Source of the DNA: an uncultured bacterium
Lineage (GTDB): Bacteria > Cyanobacteriota > Vampirovibrionia > Gastranaerophilales > Gastranaerophilaceae
Reading direction: 5' to 3'
Length of the DNA stretch: 59,256 bases
Assembly: GCA_949294335.1 (NCBI GenBank)
Contig: CASFGO010000026.1
Coordinates: forward strand, 1-59,256
The notes beneath the pieces were generated by a model. The model was given only the letters and a program-made list of their open reading frames with translations. It was not told where the DNA came from and made no database searches. Shown here piece after piece: positions 1 to 7,487 of this stretch (its first letter is position 1; each line of letters starts with the position of its first letter). A program made the translations under genes and the position numbers.

Positions 1-77
1 ATTTTAGTATATTCTTCAACTGCATTGTTTAATTTTCTAACTTCTTTAAATATTTTTCTTATATATTTGTTAGACAA
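1..77 (-). CDS. partial ORF of unknown function, cut by the window edge
   Basis: An open frame of 25 codons runs off the left edge. It would start at a TTG that overlaps the end of the KdsC-like gene, with a good ribosome binding site (AGAGAGG, 7 bases before the TTG). The visible residues (MSNKYIRKIFKEVRKLNNAV...) are charged and helix-like and too few to assign a family. By position it would be the next gene of the fliO-neuB-kdsC-like run. Confidence 0.4.
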   Translation of the reverse strand, partial: MSNKYIRKIFKEVRKLNNAVEEYTK

Positions 78-538
78 TCGACAACCTCTCTGAATGCACC
101 ACTTCCACCTTGACGAGTTGTAATTTGAATCCCTTCAATTTCTTTTACTGATTGTACAGCATCAGGAACTGTAATACGATTTTTTGCATATTTTAATGAA
201 TCAATGTCGTTGATATCATCACCAATATACAAAAATTCATCTTCTTTTAAATTATATTTTTCTACGATTGATTTGATAACATCAATTTTTATTCTTATAT
301 TTTGATGAACTTCATCTATGTTAAATTTGTTATTAATAAGTTCAATCGCAGAGTTTCCTTCTCCTGATATAATCCCAATTTTATATCCTTTTTTCTTTAA
401 AATAGAAAAAGCCATTATATCTTTGAAATTAAGTTTTCTTGTACAATTCCCATTTTCATCAATATAAACACAATTATCAGTTATAATTCCATCAAAATCG
501 GTAATAACCATTTTTATTGTTTTAGGGATATTAAGCAT
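59..538 (-). CDS. KdsC-type HAD phosphatase (Kdo-8-P / nonulosonate-9-P phosphatase)
   Basis: This 159-residue cytoplasmic HAD phosphatase probably removes phosphate from a Kdo- or nonulosonate-phosphate. HAD motif I is DFDGIITDN (D14, D16) and the C-terminal Mg-binding motif is IGDDINDIDSLKYA, as in KdsC; length and lack of a cap domain also fit the family. The gene lies 5 bases after the neuB-like gene on the same strand, so a nonulosonic (sialic-acid-like) 9-phosphate is a more likely substrate than Kdo-8-phosphate, which is inference. It could also be the detached phosphatase half of a bifunctional CMP-sugar synthetase. Confidence 0.85.
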   Translation of the reverse strand: MLNIPKTIKMVITDFDGIITDNCVYIDENGNCTRKLNFKDIMAFSILKKKGYKIGIISGEGNSAIELINNKFNIDEVHQNIRIKIDVIKSIVEKYNLKEDEFLYIGDDINDIDSLKYAKNRITVPDAVQSVKEIEGIQITTRQGGSGAFREVVDCLTNI

Positions 539-543
539 TAAAA

Positions 544-1413
544 TTAGCCCTTTCTTCTTAATTTTTCTCTAATAGGGATTTCTCTTTCATAAACAACTTT
601 TACTCCATCTGATAATAATGCCGGAACTTGTCGAATATCTCTTATCATATGGAATAATCCTGGTGTTTCTAAACTTGCAGCTTGGTCTGAACCCCAATTT
701 GTTCTATCTGATGTTATATGACGTTCTACAGAGCAAGCACCTAAAGCAACTGCAAGAACAGATGGTGCAATCCCTCTTTCATGTCCTGAGTAACCTACAG
801 GACAACTAAATTTTTCTTTGAATGTTTTTATGCAGTTCAAATTGATTTCATTAGTATTAGTTGGATATGTTGCTGTACAGTGGAAAATAATAGTGTTTTC
901 TTCTCCTAATATTTTCATTGCATGTTCAATTTCTTCCATTGTACTCATGCCTGTAGATAAAAGAATTGGTTTGCCTTTTGATTTCGTATATTTTAATAAC
1001 TCATCATCTGTTAAAGACGCAGAAGCAATTTTGTAACAAGGCGGATTAAATTGGTCAATAAAATCAACAGATTGTTCATCCCAACAAGATGCAAACCACA
1101 TTATATTTTTTTCTTTGCAGTATTCATCAATTTGTTTATATTCATCGTATCCGAATTCTAATCCTCGTTTTAAATCTCCATTTGTTTCTCCAAAAGGATT
1201 TGGACGAGGCTTTGCAAGTTCTTCTTTTGTATATACAATATCTATTGTTCTTTTTTGGAATTTAACTGCATTACATCCTGTAGCGACAGCTATATCAATT
1301 AATTTTTTTGCTTCAGGAATACTTCCGTTATGGTTTATACCTATTTCTGCAATAATAAAGCAAGGGTGGTTATCTCCTACCATTATATTGCCAATTTTTA
1401 CTTCTCTTGTCAT
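544..1413 (-). CDS. neuB: NeuB-family N-acetylneuraminate (nonulosonate) synthase without SAF domain
   Basis: This enzyme would condense phosphoenolpyruvate with an N-acetylmannosamine-like sugar to make a nonulosonic acid for surface glycans. The TIM-barrel motifs are IAEIGINHNG (about residues 20-29), KFQKR, STGMST, HCTATYPT and GYSGHERG. At 289 residues it ends at the REKLRRKG that usually precedes the C-terminal SAF (antifreeze-like) domain, so that domain is absent, while most NeuB proteins reach about 340-350 residues. It sits 4 bases after fliO and 5 bases before the KdsC-like phosphatase, giving one probable transcript. The exact sugar substrate cannot be read from sequence. Confidence 0.88.
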   Translation of the reverse strand: MTREVKIGNIMVGDNHPCFIIAEIGINHNGSIPEAKKLIDIAVATGCNAVKFQKRTIDIVYTKEELAKPRPNPFGETNGDLKRGLEFGYDEYKQIDEYCKEKNIMWFASCWDEQSVDFIDQFNPPCYKIASASLTDDELLKYTKSKGKPILLSTGMSTMEEIEHAMKILGEENTIIFHCTATYPTNTNEINLNCIKTFKEKFSCPVGYSGHERGIAPSVLAVALGACSVERHITSDRTNWGSDQAASLETPGLFHMIRDIRQVPALLSDGVKVVYEREIPIREKLRRKG

Positions 1414-1417
1414 AAAA

Positions 1418-1957
1418 TCACCTTAAATATTTTTTATAAAGCCCAAAATCTTCTTCATTAATAGTATGATCTTCTTTAGTTTTATTTTCTACTTCTGTTT
1501 TTTCATATAATATATTCATAGCTTCTTGTGTTGTTGGTTCTTTTGTATTGGATTGATAAGTATTATTTTCATACTTTATTTCTTTTCCAATAGTTTTTAT
1601 TAAATTAACAGAGTGCTGAGAAACCCCTATTAATAATTTTTCTCCAGCAATTTCAATGACTTGTAAAGTTTTATCATGCCCTATAGGGGTTGTTGATAAA
1701 ACGATAGGTTTTATATCAGAATTCTCTCTAAATTCATTTTTTACAGTTTTTACACTAACTTTATTTAGCTTTGTATATAAAATTCCTGTTATGTATATTA
1801 AGAAAACTACAAATATTAAAGATATAACAACAGAAAAATAATTTGGTTCGTAACCACTTGATTTAAGAACGGAATTAATATTTTCTGTTTCAGCTGCTGC
1901 TAAAACTTGATTTGTTAATATAAATAAACTAGATAGTGTATAAATAATTTTTTTCAT
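1418..1957 (-). CDS. fliO: FliO-like flagellar type III export protein
   Basis: FliO helps assemble the FliP5Q4R1 core of the flagellar export gate. The ATG at 1957 gives MKKIIYTLSS... with a signal-peptide-like start (cleavage near VLA-AAE), better than the TTG 18 bases upstream. One membrane helix (YFSVVISLIFVVFLIYITGI) is followed by a cytoplasmic segment with the FliO pattern: VLSTTPIGHDKTLQVIEIAG then EKLLIGVSQHSVNLI. About 179 residues, normal for the family, with an acidic low-complexity tail. No other flagellar gene is in the window; downstream are nonulosonate genes, and flagellin is often decorated with such sugars. The family call is from pattern only. Confidence 0.72.
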   Translation of the reverse strand: MKKIIYTLSSLFILTNQVLAAAETENINSVLKSSGYEPNYFSVVISLIFVVFLIYITGILYTKLNKVSVKTVKNEFRENSDIKPIVLSTTPIGHDKTLQVIEIAGEKLLIGVSQHSVNLIKTIGKEIKYENNTYQSNTKEPTTQEAMNILYEKTEVENKTKEDHTINEEDFGLYKKYLR

Positions 1958-2027
1958 TCCAAAATATAATCCCAAATTGATTTGTGTATGTTATGATTAT
2001 ATCATAAAAAAAATATTAGGTATTTAT

Positions 2028-3320
2028 ATGAGTTTACATATTAACTTATATGTATTATTAATTCTTTTAATTATTACTCTTTTAGGTGTGATAAATACTC
2101 TAATGGCAAAAATAAATCAGACTAAAAATCAACACAATGATGTTTCTGATTATGTTGCAAGTATTATTAATACGATTAATTCAGTAAGATACGGTAATTT
2201 AATTGCAAGGTTAGATAAACATCCTAATAAGGATTTTAATGAAGTATCTAAATGTATTAATAGAATGATAGAAACGCTTAATGATAGAGAAAAAATGATT
2301 GTTGAGTATCAAGGTGAATTAAGAAGAAAAAATGATTTCTTACAAGTAATAATTAATTCTCTTTCTGATTGTATTTTAGTTTTGGATGAAGATTATAAAA
2401 TAATACAATATACTAAAAATATTAATCAGTGGTTTGGTGATGATAAAAAGTATTTGAATAGCTCTATATTAAAACATATAAAAATTTCAAATGAAAAAGA
2501 AATAAATGAATTAAATGAGGATGAAATTTTTATTGAGAATTCAAATGATAAAAGATATATAGCAACAGTTACTAAATTAAATTCAGAAGAACATAGTAAT
2601 AATTATCTAATGATAATAAAAGATGTTACAAATCAAAAAGAAATTGAAACGTTAAAAGAGGATTTTGTTGCAACACTCACTCACGATTTAAAAGTCCCAA
2701 TTATTGCAGAGTCAAATATGTTGAATTTTTTACTTTCTGAAAAATTTGGTGCATTGAATGAAAAACAAAGAGAAGCGATAGAAAATATGCAAAACTCTAA
2801 TAAAGAATTATTAGAGTTAGTACATATTGTGCTAGATACATATAAATTAAAGGATTCTGGAATAGAGCTTTATAAGCAACCAGTTGTTTTATCTAAACTC
2901 ATTAATGAAGTTGCTCAAGAAATGCAACCTATAGCAGATGTAACTAAAAATTCTTTAATTATTAAAATAAAAGAGGATAATGAACTTTTATTAGACAAAA
3001 TGCAAATGAAAAGGGTATTAAAAAATCTTATCCAAAATGCTATCTTGTATGGAAAAAGCAATTCTGATATAGAGATAAAGTTATCTGCAAAAGATAAAAA
3101 CGCTCTTATTAAAGTTAAAGATTATGGTAAGGGAATTCCAAAAGAAGATATAGCCAAAGTTTTTAATAAATATTTTTCAGCAAACAAAAAATTTAGAAAA
3201 ATAGGTACTGGTTTAGGTCTATATTTATCAAAAGCTATAGTTGAAGCTCATGAAGGAACTTTGGTTGTTCAAAGCGAAGAGAATAAATATACAGAATTTT
3301 GTATTACACTACCTCTATAA
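2028..3320 (+). CDS. membrane sensor histidine kinase
   Basis: Orphan two-component sensor. The ATG at 2028 has an AGGT ribosome binding site 7 bases upstream, unlike the TTG at 1977. The order is one N-terminal membrane helix (about residues 5-25), a HAMP-like helical linker, a PAS-like region (about 105-205), the H-box FVATLTHDLKVPI with phospho-accepting H219, and a HATPase domain with N-box NLIQNAILYG, G1 DYGKGIPKED, F-box VFNKYF and G2 GTGLGLYLSK. All catalytic motifs are intact. It is divergent from fliO and its last 17 bases overlap the convergent MBL gene. No response regulator is adjacent; the signal is unknown. Confidence 0.92.
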   Translation: MSLHINLYVLLILLIITLLGVINTLMAKINQTKNQHNDVSDYVASIINTINSVRYGNLIARLDKHPNKDFNEVSKCINRMIETLNDREKMIVEYQGELRRKNDFLQVIINSLSDCILVLDEDYKIIQYTKNINQWFGDDKKYLNSSILKHIKISNEKEINELNEDEIFIENSNDKRYIATVTKLNSEEHSNNYLMIIKDVTNQKEIETLKEDFVATLTHDLKVPIIAESNMLNFLLSEKFGALNEKQREAIENMQNSNKELLELVHIVLDTYKLKDSGIELYKQPVVLSKLINEVAQEMQPIADVTKNSLIIKIKEDNELLLDKMQMKRVLKNLIQNAILYGKSNSDIEIKLSAKDKNALIKVKDYGKGIPKEDIAKVFNKYFSANKKFRKIGTGLGLYLSKAIVEAHEGTLVVQSEENKYTEFCITLPL

Positions 3321-4050
3321 TGTCGCCTGTACAAACTTCTTGAATACCAATATATTTTGATAAGATTATTAAAGATTTCAAGTTACAACAATGTATTGGA
3401 GCGAGGTATTCGATTTTTTCATCTTTAAAAAACAATCCAATATTATTTATTTCATCTTCACTTTTGTCGATAAGATGTAAGCCTCCAATAACTCCATATA
3501 TTTTATTTATTCCTGTTACTTTTTTAGCATATTTTATAATATTAATAATCCCTGAATGAGAGCATCCTGTAATTATAAAAAGCCCTTTATCAGATAAATA
3601 TACAATTGCAGAATCATCAATATCTTTTGTTGGATTATTTGGAATCTCTCCTAAAAACCATAATTTGTCAGATATTTTGATAGGTTCTTTAGTGAAATTT
3701 AATTTATATCTTTTTTCTAGGTCTTCTTTTGATACAGGACAACTATAATCAACAGTATCAAACCTTTTATCAAACATGTTAGGATGTGCAGTTAGTATTG
3801 TCGATGAATTTCCAATATTTTTACTTGTTAATCCTCCGGTATGATCATCATGCCCGTGAGAAATAATAATATCAGTAATATTTTCTAAATCTATTCCTAA
3901 TTTTTTAGCGTTTCGTTCAAAAATATGACTATATCCACAATCAAACAAAATTTTCTTGCCATCACATTCTATAAAAAGGCTTAATCCTGCCTCTGAAAGC
4001 AAATAATTATCTATTCTTGAATTATTTTCTACAAGTACAGTTATTTTCAT
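3304..4050 (-). CDS. MBL-fold metallo-hydrolase
   Basis: A 248-residue metallo-beta-lactamase-fold protein of the group that includes archaeal ribofuranosylaminobenzene 5'-phosphate synthase-like proteins. The di-metal motif HGHDDHTGGL is at residues 65-74, followed by TGCSHSGIINI, GVIGGLHL and PIHC, which supply further metal ligands. There is no signal peptide, so it is cytoplasmic. It follows the flavoprotein gene with a 4-base ATGA overlap, so the two are co-transcribed and probably act in one redox or small-molecule reaction. The substrate cannot be inferred. Confidence 0.85.
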   Translation of the reverse strand: MKITVLVENNSRIDNYLLSEAGLSLFIECDGKKILFDCGYSHIFERNAKKLGIDLENITDIIISHGHDDHTGGLTSKNIGNSSTILTAHPNMFDKRFDTVDYSCPVSKEDLEKRYKLNFTKEPIKISDKLWFLGEIPNNPTKDIDDSAIVYLSDKGLFIITGCSHSGIINIIKYAKKVTGINKIYGVIGGLHLIDKSEDEINNIGLFFKDEKIEYLAPIHCCNLKSLIILSKYIGIQEVCTGDIIEVV

Positions 4051-4682
4051 TTTATAAAGTTTGTTAGAATTTGTTCTTCTAATTCTGGTCTATTTAATCC
4101 ATTGTTTTTTCCAAGCTCAATACATTTTAGTAACCAAGCCATGTTTTTGCCAAGGTTTCTCATAATTTGTAAACCTTCCAAATCCTGTTTAACATCTTCA
4201 GGCTTGTTTTGACCTCCGTGTACCATTGGCCAATAACTTGATGAAACAACAGGCATGTTATTTATTGTGAAATGTTTTAGCATAGCATCAAGTGAAGCTG
4301 TAGTTCCTGCTCGTCTTGCAGATACAATAGCTGCAGCTGGTTTAAATATAAAACTGGCTTTTCCGGCATAGAATAGCCTATCCATAAAAGATAGAATTCT
4401 ACCTGATGGGTGTGCATAATAAACAGGTGATCCAAAAATAAATCCGTCAGCTTCTTTTGCTTTATCAATAACTTCATTTACGATATCATCGTTAAACACA
4501 CATTTGCCTTCGGTCATATTCCTACATCCATTACAACCAATACAGTCTCTTATTCCTTTGCTTCCAACTTGTATAATCTCTGTTTCAATACCTTCGTGGT
4601 TTAGACTATCTGCAACTTCTTTTAATGCAGTATATGTACAACCTTGTCTGTTACAGCTACCATTAAATAACAAAACTTTCAT
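4047..4682 (-). CDS. flavodoxin-fold NAD(P)H-dependent iron-sulfur flavoprotein
   Basis: A 211-residue FMN-binding oxidoreductase. The FMN phosphate-binding loop is NGSCNRQGCTYTAL near the N-terminus. A cysteine cluster (C47-x2-C50-x2-C53-x7-C61) matches the compact [4Fe-4S] motif of archaeal/clostridial iron-sulfur flavoproteins. GSPVYYAHPSGRILSFMDR is the second flavin loop. It shares a 4-base overlap with the downstream MBL-fold gene. It is likely an electron carrier or oxygen/peroxide detoxifying protein of an anaerobe; the physiological partner is not evident. Confidence 0.87.
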   Translation of the reverse strand: MKVLLFNGSCNRQGCTYTALKEVADSLNHEGIETEIIQVGSKGIRDCIGCNGCRNMTEGKCVFNDDIVNEVIDKAKEADGFIFGSPVYYAHPSGRILSFMDRLFYAGKASFIFKPAAAIVSARRAGTTASLDAMLKHFTINNMPVVSSSYWPMVHGGQNKPEDVKQDLEGLQIMRNLGKNMAWLLKCIELGKNNGLNRPELEEQILTNFIK

Positions 4683-4783
4683 AAAAACGCTCCTTATTAT
4701 ACCTTTTACAATGTAACAAATTTTTCTATAACCTGCAAGTTATTGTAAAATGACATCATGTATTTAGATAAGGAGTTAATGTT

Positions 4784-5200
4784 ATGAAATTTGCAACAGA
4801 ATATTTATGGTTTTGTACAGAGCGTCAAAGAGAATATATCAATATAACAGATGAAGTAGAAGAAATTGTTAGAAAAAGTGGGATTAAAGAAGGAATGGTT
4901 TTGGTTTCTGCGATGCATATCACAGCAGGTGTATATGTAAATGATGCAGAAAGTGGACTAATTGCAGATATTGATAAATGGTTAGAAGAATTAGCCCCTT
5001 TTGATATAAACTACAATCACCATAGAACAGGCGAAACAAATGGTGATAGCCATTTAAAAAGTTTACTAATCGGTCATGAAGTAATTGTTCCAGTAACTAA
5101 TGGAAGATTAGATTTTGGAACTTGGCAACAAATTTATTATGCAGAATTTGATGGTCAACGCAAAAAACGTGTTATCGTCAAAGTAATGGGTGAGGGGTAA
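4784..5200 (+). CDS. YjbQ/UPF0047 family protein (secondary thiamine-phosphate synthase type)
   Basis: A 138-residue cytoplasmic protein of the YjbQ (UPF0047) family, members of which have weak thiamine-phosphate synthase activity. Family hallmarks are [31 protein letters not shown] and [20 protein letters not shown], with conserved His/Asp/Gln residues. A good ribosome binding site (AAGGAG) precedes the ATG. It stands alone. The true cellular role of the family is unsettled, so the thiamine function is a family label, although thiL elsewhere in the window shows thiamine metabolism is present. Confidence 0.88.
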   Translation: MKFATEYLWFCTERQREYINITDEVEEIVRKSGIKEGMVLVSAMHITAGVYVNDAESGLIADIDKWLEELAPFDINYNHHRTGETNGDSHLKSLLIGHEVIVPVTNGRLDFGTWQQIYYAEFDGQRKKRVIVKVMGEG

Positions 5201-5296
5201 ATTTATAGGGGGTAAGGGGTAAATGAAGGAATAAAACCTGCCCTACCACCTATTAAAAAAGTTTTAAGAGAAATATAAGGTGTAAATAACAACTCT

Positions 5297-5518
5297 TTAA
5301 ATATGTAGAATTTCTTCAATATTACATAATATTGTGTACATTTCTTGTATTCTTTCATTTAAAATGATTAGCAAGTTATTGATATCTCCTTGTGTGATGT
5401 TGTCGTTATCTGTTACAATATTTTCGATAACTTTGCCTAAACTTCGTATAATAGAAATTTTGCAACCAACATCAAGCATTTTATCTTCTATCAAATTAAT
5501 TTCAATGCTGTTTTTCAT
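5297..5518 (-). CDS. small helical protein of unknown function (73 aa)
   Basis: I do not recognise this family. The ATG has an excellent ribosome binding site (AAAGAGG, 4 bases upstream) and the frame is clean, so it is probably real. The protein is predicted mainly helical, acidic, without membrane segment, with a possible helical hairpin split at NDNITQGDINN. Upstream is a divergent small HTH gene; an AT-rich 130-base gap between them is long enough for both promoters. Confidence 0.6.
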   Translation of the reverse strand: MKNSIEINLIEDKMLDVGCKISIIRSLGKVIENIVTDNDNITQGDINNLLIILNERIQEMYTILCNIEEILHI

Positions 5519-5647
5519 ATAACCTCTTTATAAAGTTTTATTGCTTTAAAATATACAAATAAGTCAAATAATATACAAATATATTGATTATTTTAGTCTA
5601 AGTTGTCATATTTGTCAAGAAATAAACAATAAAATATAATAAATATT

Positions 5648-5860
5648 ATGCAAATGTTAGTAAGAGAACAAGTAAAAACATTATTAGCCCAAGAAGGAAT
5701 TAAGATGAAAGATCTTGCAATAAAAATGGAAGAGATTTCAGGGCGTACTTATTCATTACAGAATTTATCTCACAGACTCAGACGCGGAACTCTTACTTAT
5801 AATGAAATGTTATTAATCGCAGATATTTTGGGCTATGAAATAAGTTTTAATAAACAATAA
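5648..5860 (+). CDS. small XRE-like helix-turn-helix protein (70 aa)
   Basis: A 70-residue protein formed almost entirely by a lambda-repressor-like HTH: MLVREQVKTLLAQEGIKMKD, then LAIKMEEISGRTYSLQNLSH, then RLRRGTLTYNEMLLIADILG. The second ATG (5654) is an equally good start; neither has a strong ribosome binding site. Such one-domain regulators are common in mobile elements and accessory loci. It is followed 26 bases later by a 50-residue ribbon-helix-helix-like gene on the same strand, so the pair may be co-transcribed. Confidence 0.75.
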   Translation: MQMLVREQVKTLLAQEGIKMKDLAIKMEEISGRTYSLQNLSHRLRRGTLTYNEMLLIADILGYEISFNKQ

Positions 5861-5886
5861 TTGTAATAAAATTGTAAGGGAATTAT

Positions 5887-6039
5887 ATGTCAAAAGAAGA
5901 AAAACATAGACTTGTTTTGCTTGTAGAAAAGTCAATATTTGAAGAGTTCAAAAAATTAGCAGAAGAACAAAATAGAACAGCAGGAAATTTAGGGACAACT
6001 CTAATAAAAGAGTATGTAAAAACTCACAAATTACAATGA
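5887..6039 (+). CDS. 50-residue ribbon-helix-helix-like protein
   Basis: A short gene with a strong ribosome binding site (AAGGGA, 5 bases before the ATG) encoding MSKEEKHRLVLLVEKSIFEE then FKKLAEEQNRTAGNLGTTLI and KEYVKTHKLQ. The pattern of a beta-strand (RLVLLVEKS), then two helices separated by an N-R-T turn, fits an Arc/CopG-type DNA-binding fold. It lies 26 bases after the HTH gene and just before the structured element at 6.1-6.37 kb. It may be an orphan antitoxin or autoregulator; no toxin of a type II system is next to it. Confidence 0.6.
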   Translation: MSKEEKHRLVLLVEKSIFEEFKKLAEEQNRTAGNLGTTLIKEYVKTHKLQ

Positions 6040-6102
6040 TGTTAAATTAAAAACAGTTTTAATTCATATACATTTTTGCTTTTCACATCGATTTATTGAG
6101 GG

Positions 6103-6127
6103 CTGATTGTATTTATAATACAATCAG
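6103..6127 (+). repeat. perfect 11-bp inverted repeat with 3-base loop
   Basis: CTGATTGTATT, loop TAT, AATACAATCAG. A TATAAT hexamer (6114-6119) lies inside it, so it may be a plus-strand -10 region covered by an operator, but no good -35 is visible. It bounds the left side of the structured element that reaches to 6365. Confidence 0.75.
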
Positions 6128-6205
6128 AAAAAGGGTAAGCTCCTGTTTGCCACCGCCGTCACAGGCTTGTTAAGAGGACTTTAAACGGAAAGGTGGTGAT
6201 GAAAT

Positions 6206-6280
6206 GTGATATTCTGTATAACAGAAAAAGCACTATGGCTTATTCTCGCAATTACCATAGCGCTTTCATTCACAAAATAG
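6206..6280 (+). CDS. candidate 24-residue hydrophobic toxin-like peptide
   Basis: A GTG-started micro-ORF encodes MIFCITEKALWLILAITIAL followed by SFTK: a single membrane helix with a lysine end, the composition of small type I toxins. An AGGTGGTG ribosome binding site lies 7 bases before the GTG. An alternative frame from an ATG at 6199 (MKCDILYNRKSTMAYSRNYH..., 29 residues, stop 6288) is polar and less convincing. The sequence AAAGGTGG (6189-6196), part of the ribosome binding site, is perfectly complementary to CCACCTTT (6308-6315) in the terminator, which would hide the site in the full-length transcript as in known type I toxin mRNAs. Confidence 0.38.
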   Translation: MIFCITEKALWLILAITIALSFTK

Positions 6281-6292
6281 GGAGTTAAGAAA

Positions 6293-6324
6293 GTCTTAAA
6301 GGTCTAGCCACCTTTAAGGCTTTT
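6293..6324 (+). terminator. hairpin terminator of the micro-ORF transcript
   Basis: CTTAAAGGT (6295-6303), loop CTAGCC, ACCTTTAAG (6310-6318), extended by a G-C and a G-U pair, then TTTT. It lies 5 bases after the alternative ORF's stop. Confidence 0.6.
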
Positions 6325-6336
6325 CCCTACATGTAC

Positions 6337-6365
6337 ATTATTTACTATGTTTTTTGTTTTGTCAA
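6337..6365 (-). promoter_or_regulatory. strong sigma-70 promoter reading into the structured element
   Basis: On the minus strand: TTGACA (6365-6360), 17-base spacer, AATAAT (6342-6337). There is no coding gene immediately downstream on that strand, so the product is probably an RNA. Confidence 0.6.
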
Positions 6366-6448
6366 GTTAGCTGAACATGTTCAAATAATTATAATTTTAG
6401 AGTATAAGAAGTATTTTATAATCACAATAAGATATGCAAATATATTCT

Positions 6449-7450
6449 TTACTCCTTTTTACCCCTTTTGTTATCAATTCTTTCAGCCCAGAAGGTTGAA
6501 ACAAGTGGTATTGTTAAATAATAAATACTTCCCATTATTAATGTTGGTTTTGCTATCTTTATTCCCTCTACATATTTAGCAAGTTTTGGTGCGTCTTTAT
6601 TAACTTCTGAAAACTTCTTGATAAATTTTTCGGTCGGTTTATCCAACGCCTTATCCACAACATAGCTTGCCCCAATACTCAAGCCTGTTGATATCGCTGC
6701 ATTATAATTCAGAACTTTTTTTCTGTCTTCTTTAATCTTTTTACTCTTATTTGTCTGATGTATAAATGCCCCAGTAGCTAAAATATCCCCAATTACAGGA
6801 ATATGCATTGCATAATTTGTATCCTTAAATCTATCAGCCATTTTTTGCATCGTCGGATTATCCATACTCTTACCAATACCTTTTGATAATGGATTTAATC
6901 CTTTAAATGATAACTTTTTATTAGTTTCAGAATTGATTTTAAGTATTTGTGGCTGTTGTTGATGGTTTTTATTTTTGTTTTTATTTTTATTCAAAAAAGA
7001 ATTCATGATAGGAGGGATTAGTGCACAAGTAAGTGCTGATTTAGGTATTGCCATTGCAACTGCTAAGCCTAGCTTATATAACTGTGCAATAAACTGATAT
7101 TTTTTTGATGCTGATAATGGTTTACCTGCTTCTTCAAGTTTTTTGATTGTATTAGGTTTTAAATACGTATTAGGATTTTCTTCGATTCCTTTTATCCCTT
7201 TTGCAAGAATATTTGTTAAACCATACATAATAGTATAATTAATTCCTGCTGATGCGATAGATTTTGCACACGCAAGTTTTTTATTTTCTCTATCTGTTTT
7301 TGGGGTTGCAAGTATTGATAAAGGACGCAATGTTGAAAACGCAAGAGCAGCTCCAGCCATAAAAGTTCCGCTTTTGTTGGCTGCAAATTCTAATCCCTTG
7401 TGTAATAGTTTGTTTTTATAAAAAGTTTGTCCTGTTAATTTTACATTCAT
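6449..7450 (-). CDS. uncharacterised lineage-specific protein with hydrophobic segments
   Basis: A 333-residue protein I do not recognise. It has several moderately hydrophobic stretches (FMAGAALAFSTLRPLSI, LGLAVAMAIPKSALTCALIP, AISTGLSIGASYVV, IMGSIYYLTIPLVSTFW) that could be membrane helices, a central low-complexity run of K-N pairs followed by glutamines (about residues 155-170), and an internal LSFKGLNPL. Two halves look loosely alike (each has a basic stretch, a 'YN/NY' motif and a hydrophobic pair), hinting at an internal duplication. It is monocistronic, convergent with nothing and divergent from pnuC (about 25-bp start-to-start gap). Confidence 0.65.
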   Translation of the reverse strand: MNVKLTGQTFYKNKLLHKGLEFAANKSGTFMAGAALAFSTLRPLSILATPKTDRENKKLACAKSIASAGINYTIMYGLTNILAKGIKGIEENPNTYLKPNTIKKLEEAGKPLSASKKYQFIAQLYKLGLAVAMAIPKSALTCALIPPIMNSFLNKNKNKNKNHQQQPQILKINSETNKKLSFKGLNPLSKGIGKSMDNPTMQKMADRFKDTNYAMHIPVIGDILATGAFIHQTNKSKKIKEDRKKVLNYNAAISTGLSIGASYVVDKALDKPTEKFIKKFSEVNKDAPKLAKYVEGIKIAKPTLIMGSIYYLTIPLVSTFWAERIDNKRGKKE

Positions 7451-7487
7451 CTATTTTTATTAGATAACATAAATAGTGAAAAGTAAA

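Larger units (their letters stand above)
6128..6330 (-). ncRNA. candidate ~200-nt antisense RNA over a micro-ORF
   Basis: A near-consensus promoter (6337-6365, minus strand) would start an RNA at about 6330. It would end near 6128 after a stem (CCTGT/ACAGG plus AAG/CTT, plus-strand 6137-6168) followed by five T on the minus strand. The RNA would cover the entire plus-strand micro-ORF at 6206-6280, its ribosome binding site and its terminator. This is the layout of antisense antitoxin RNAs. Existence of the transcript is inference from promoter and terminator signals. Confidence 0.4.

Noticed and set aside
5201..5290. GGGGTAA repeats after yjbQ as a regulatory element
   Set aside because: Only short, imperfect repetition with no stem or T-run; no consistent structure could be drawn.
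6331..6579. 82-codon plus-strand frame next to the toxin-like element
   Set aside because: It overlaps the 3' end of the minus-strand gene at 6449, has no ribosome binding site, and reads through a promoter and AT-rich spacer.
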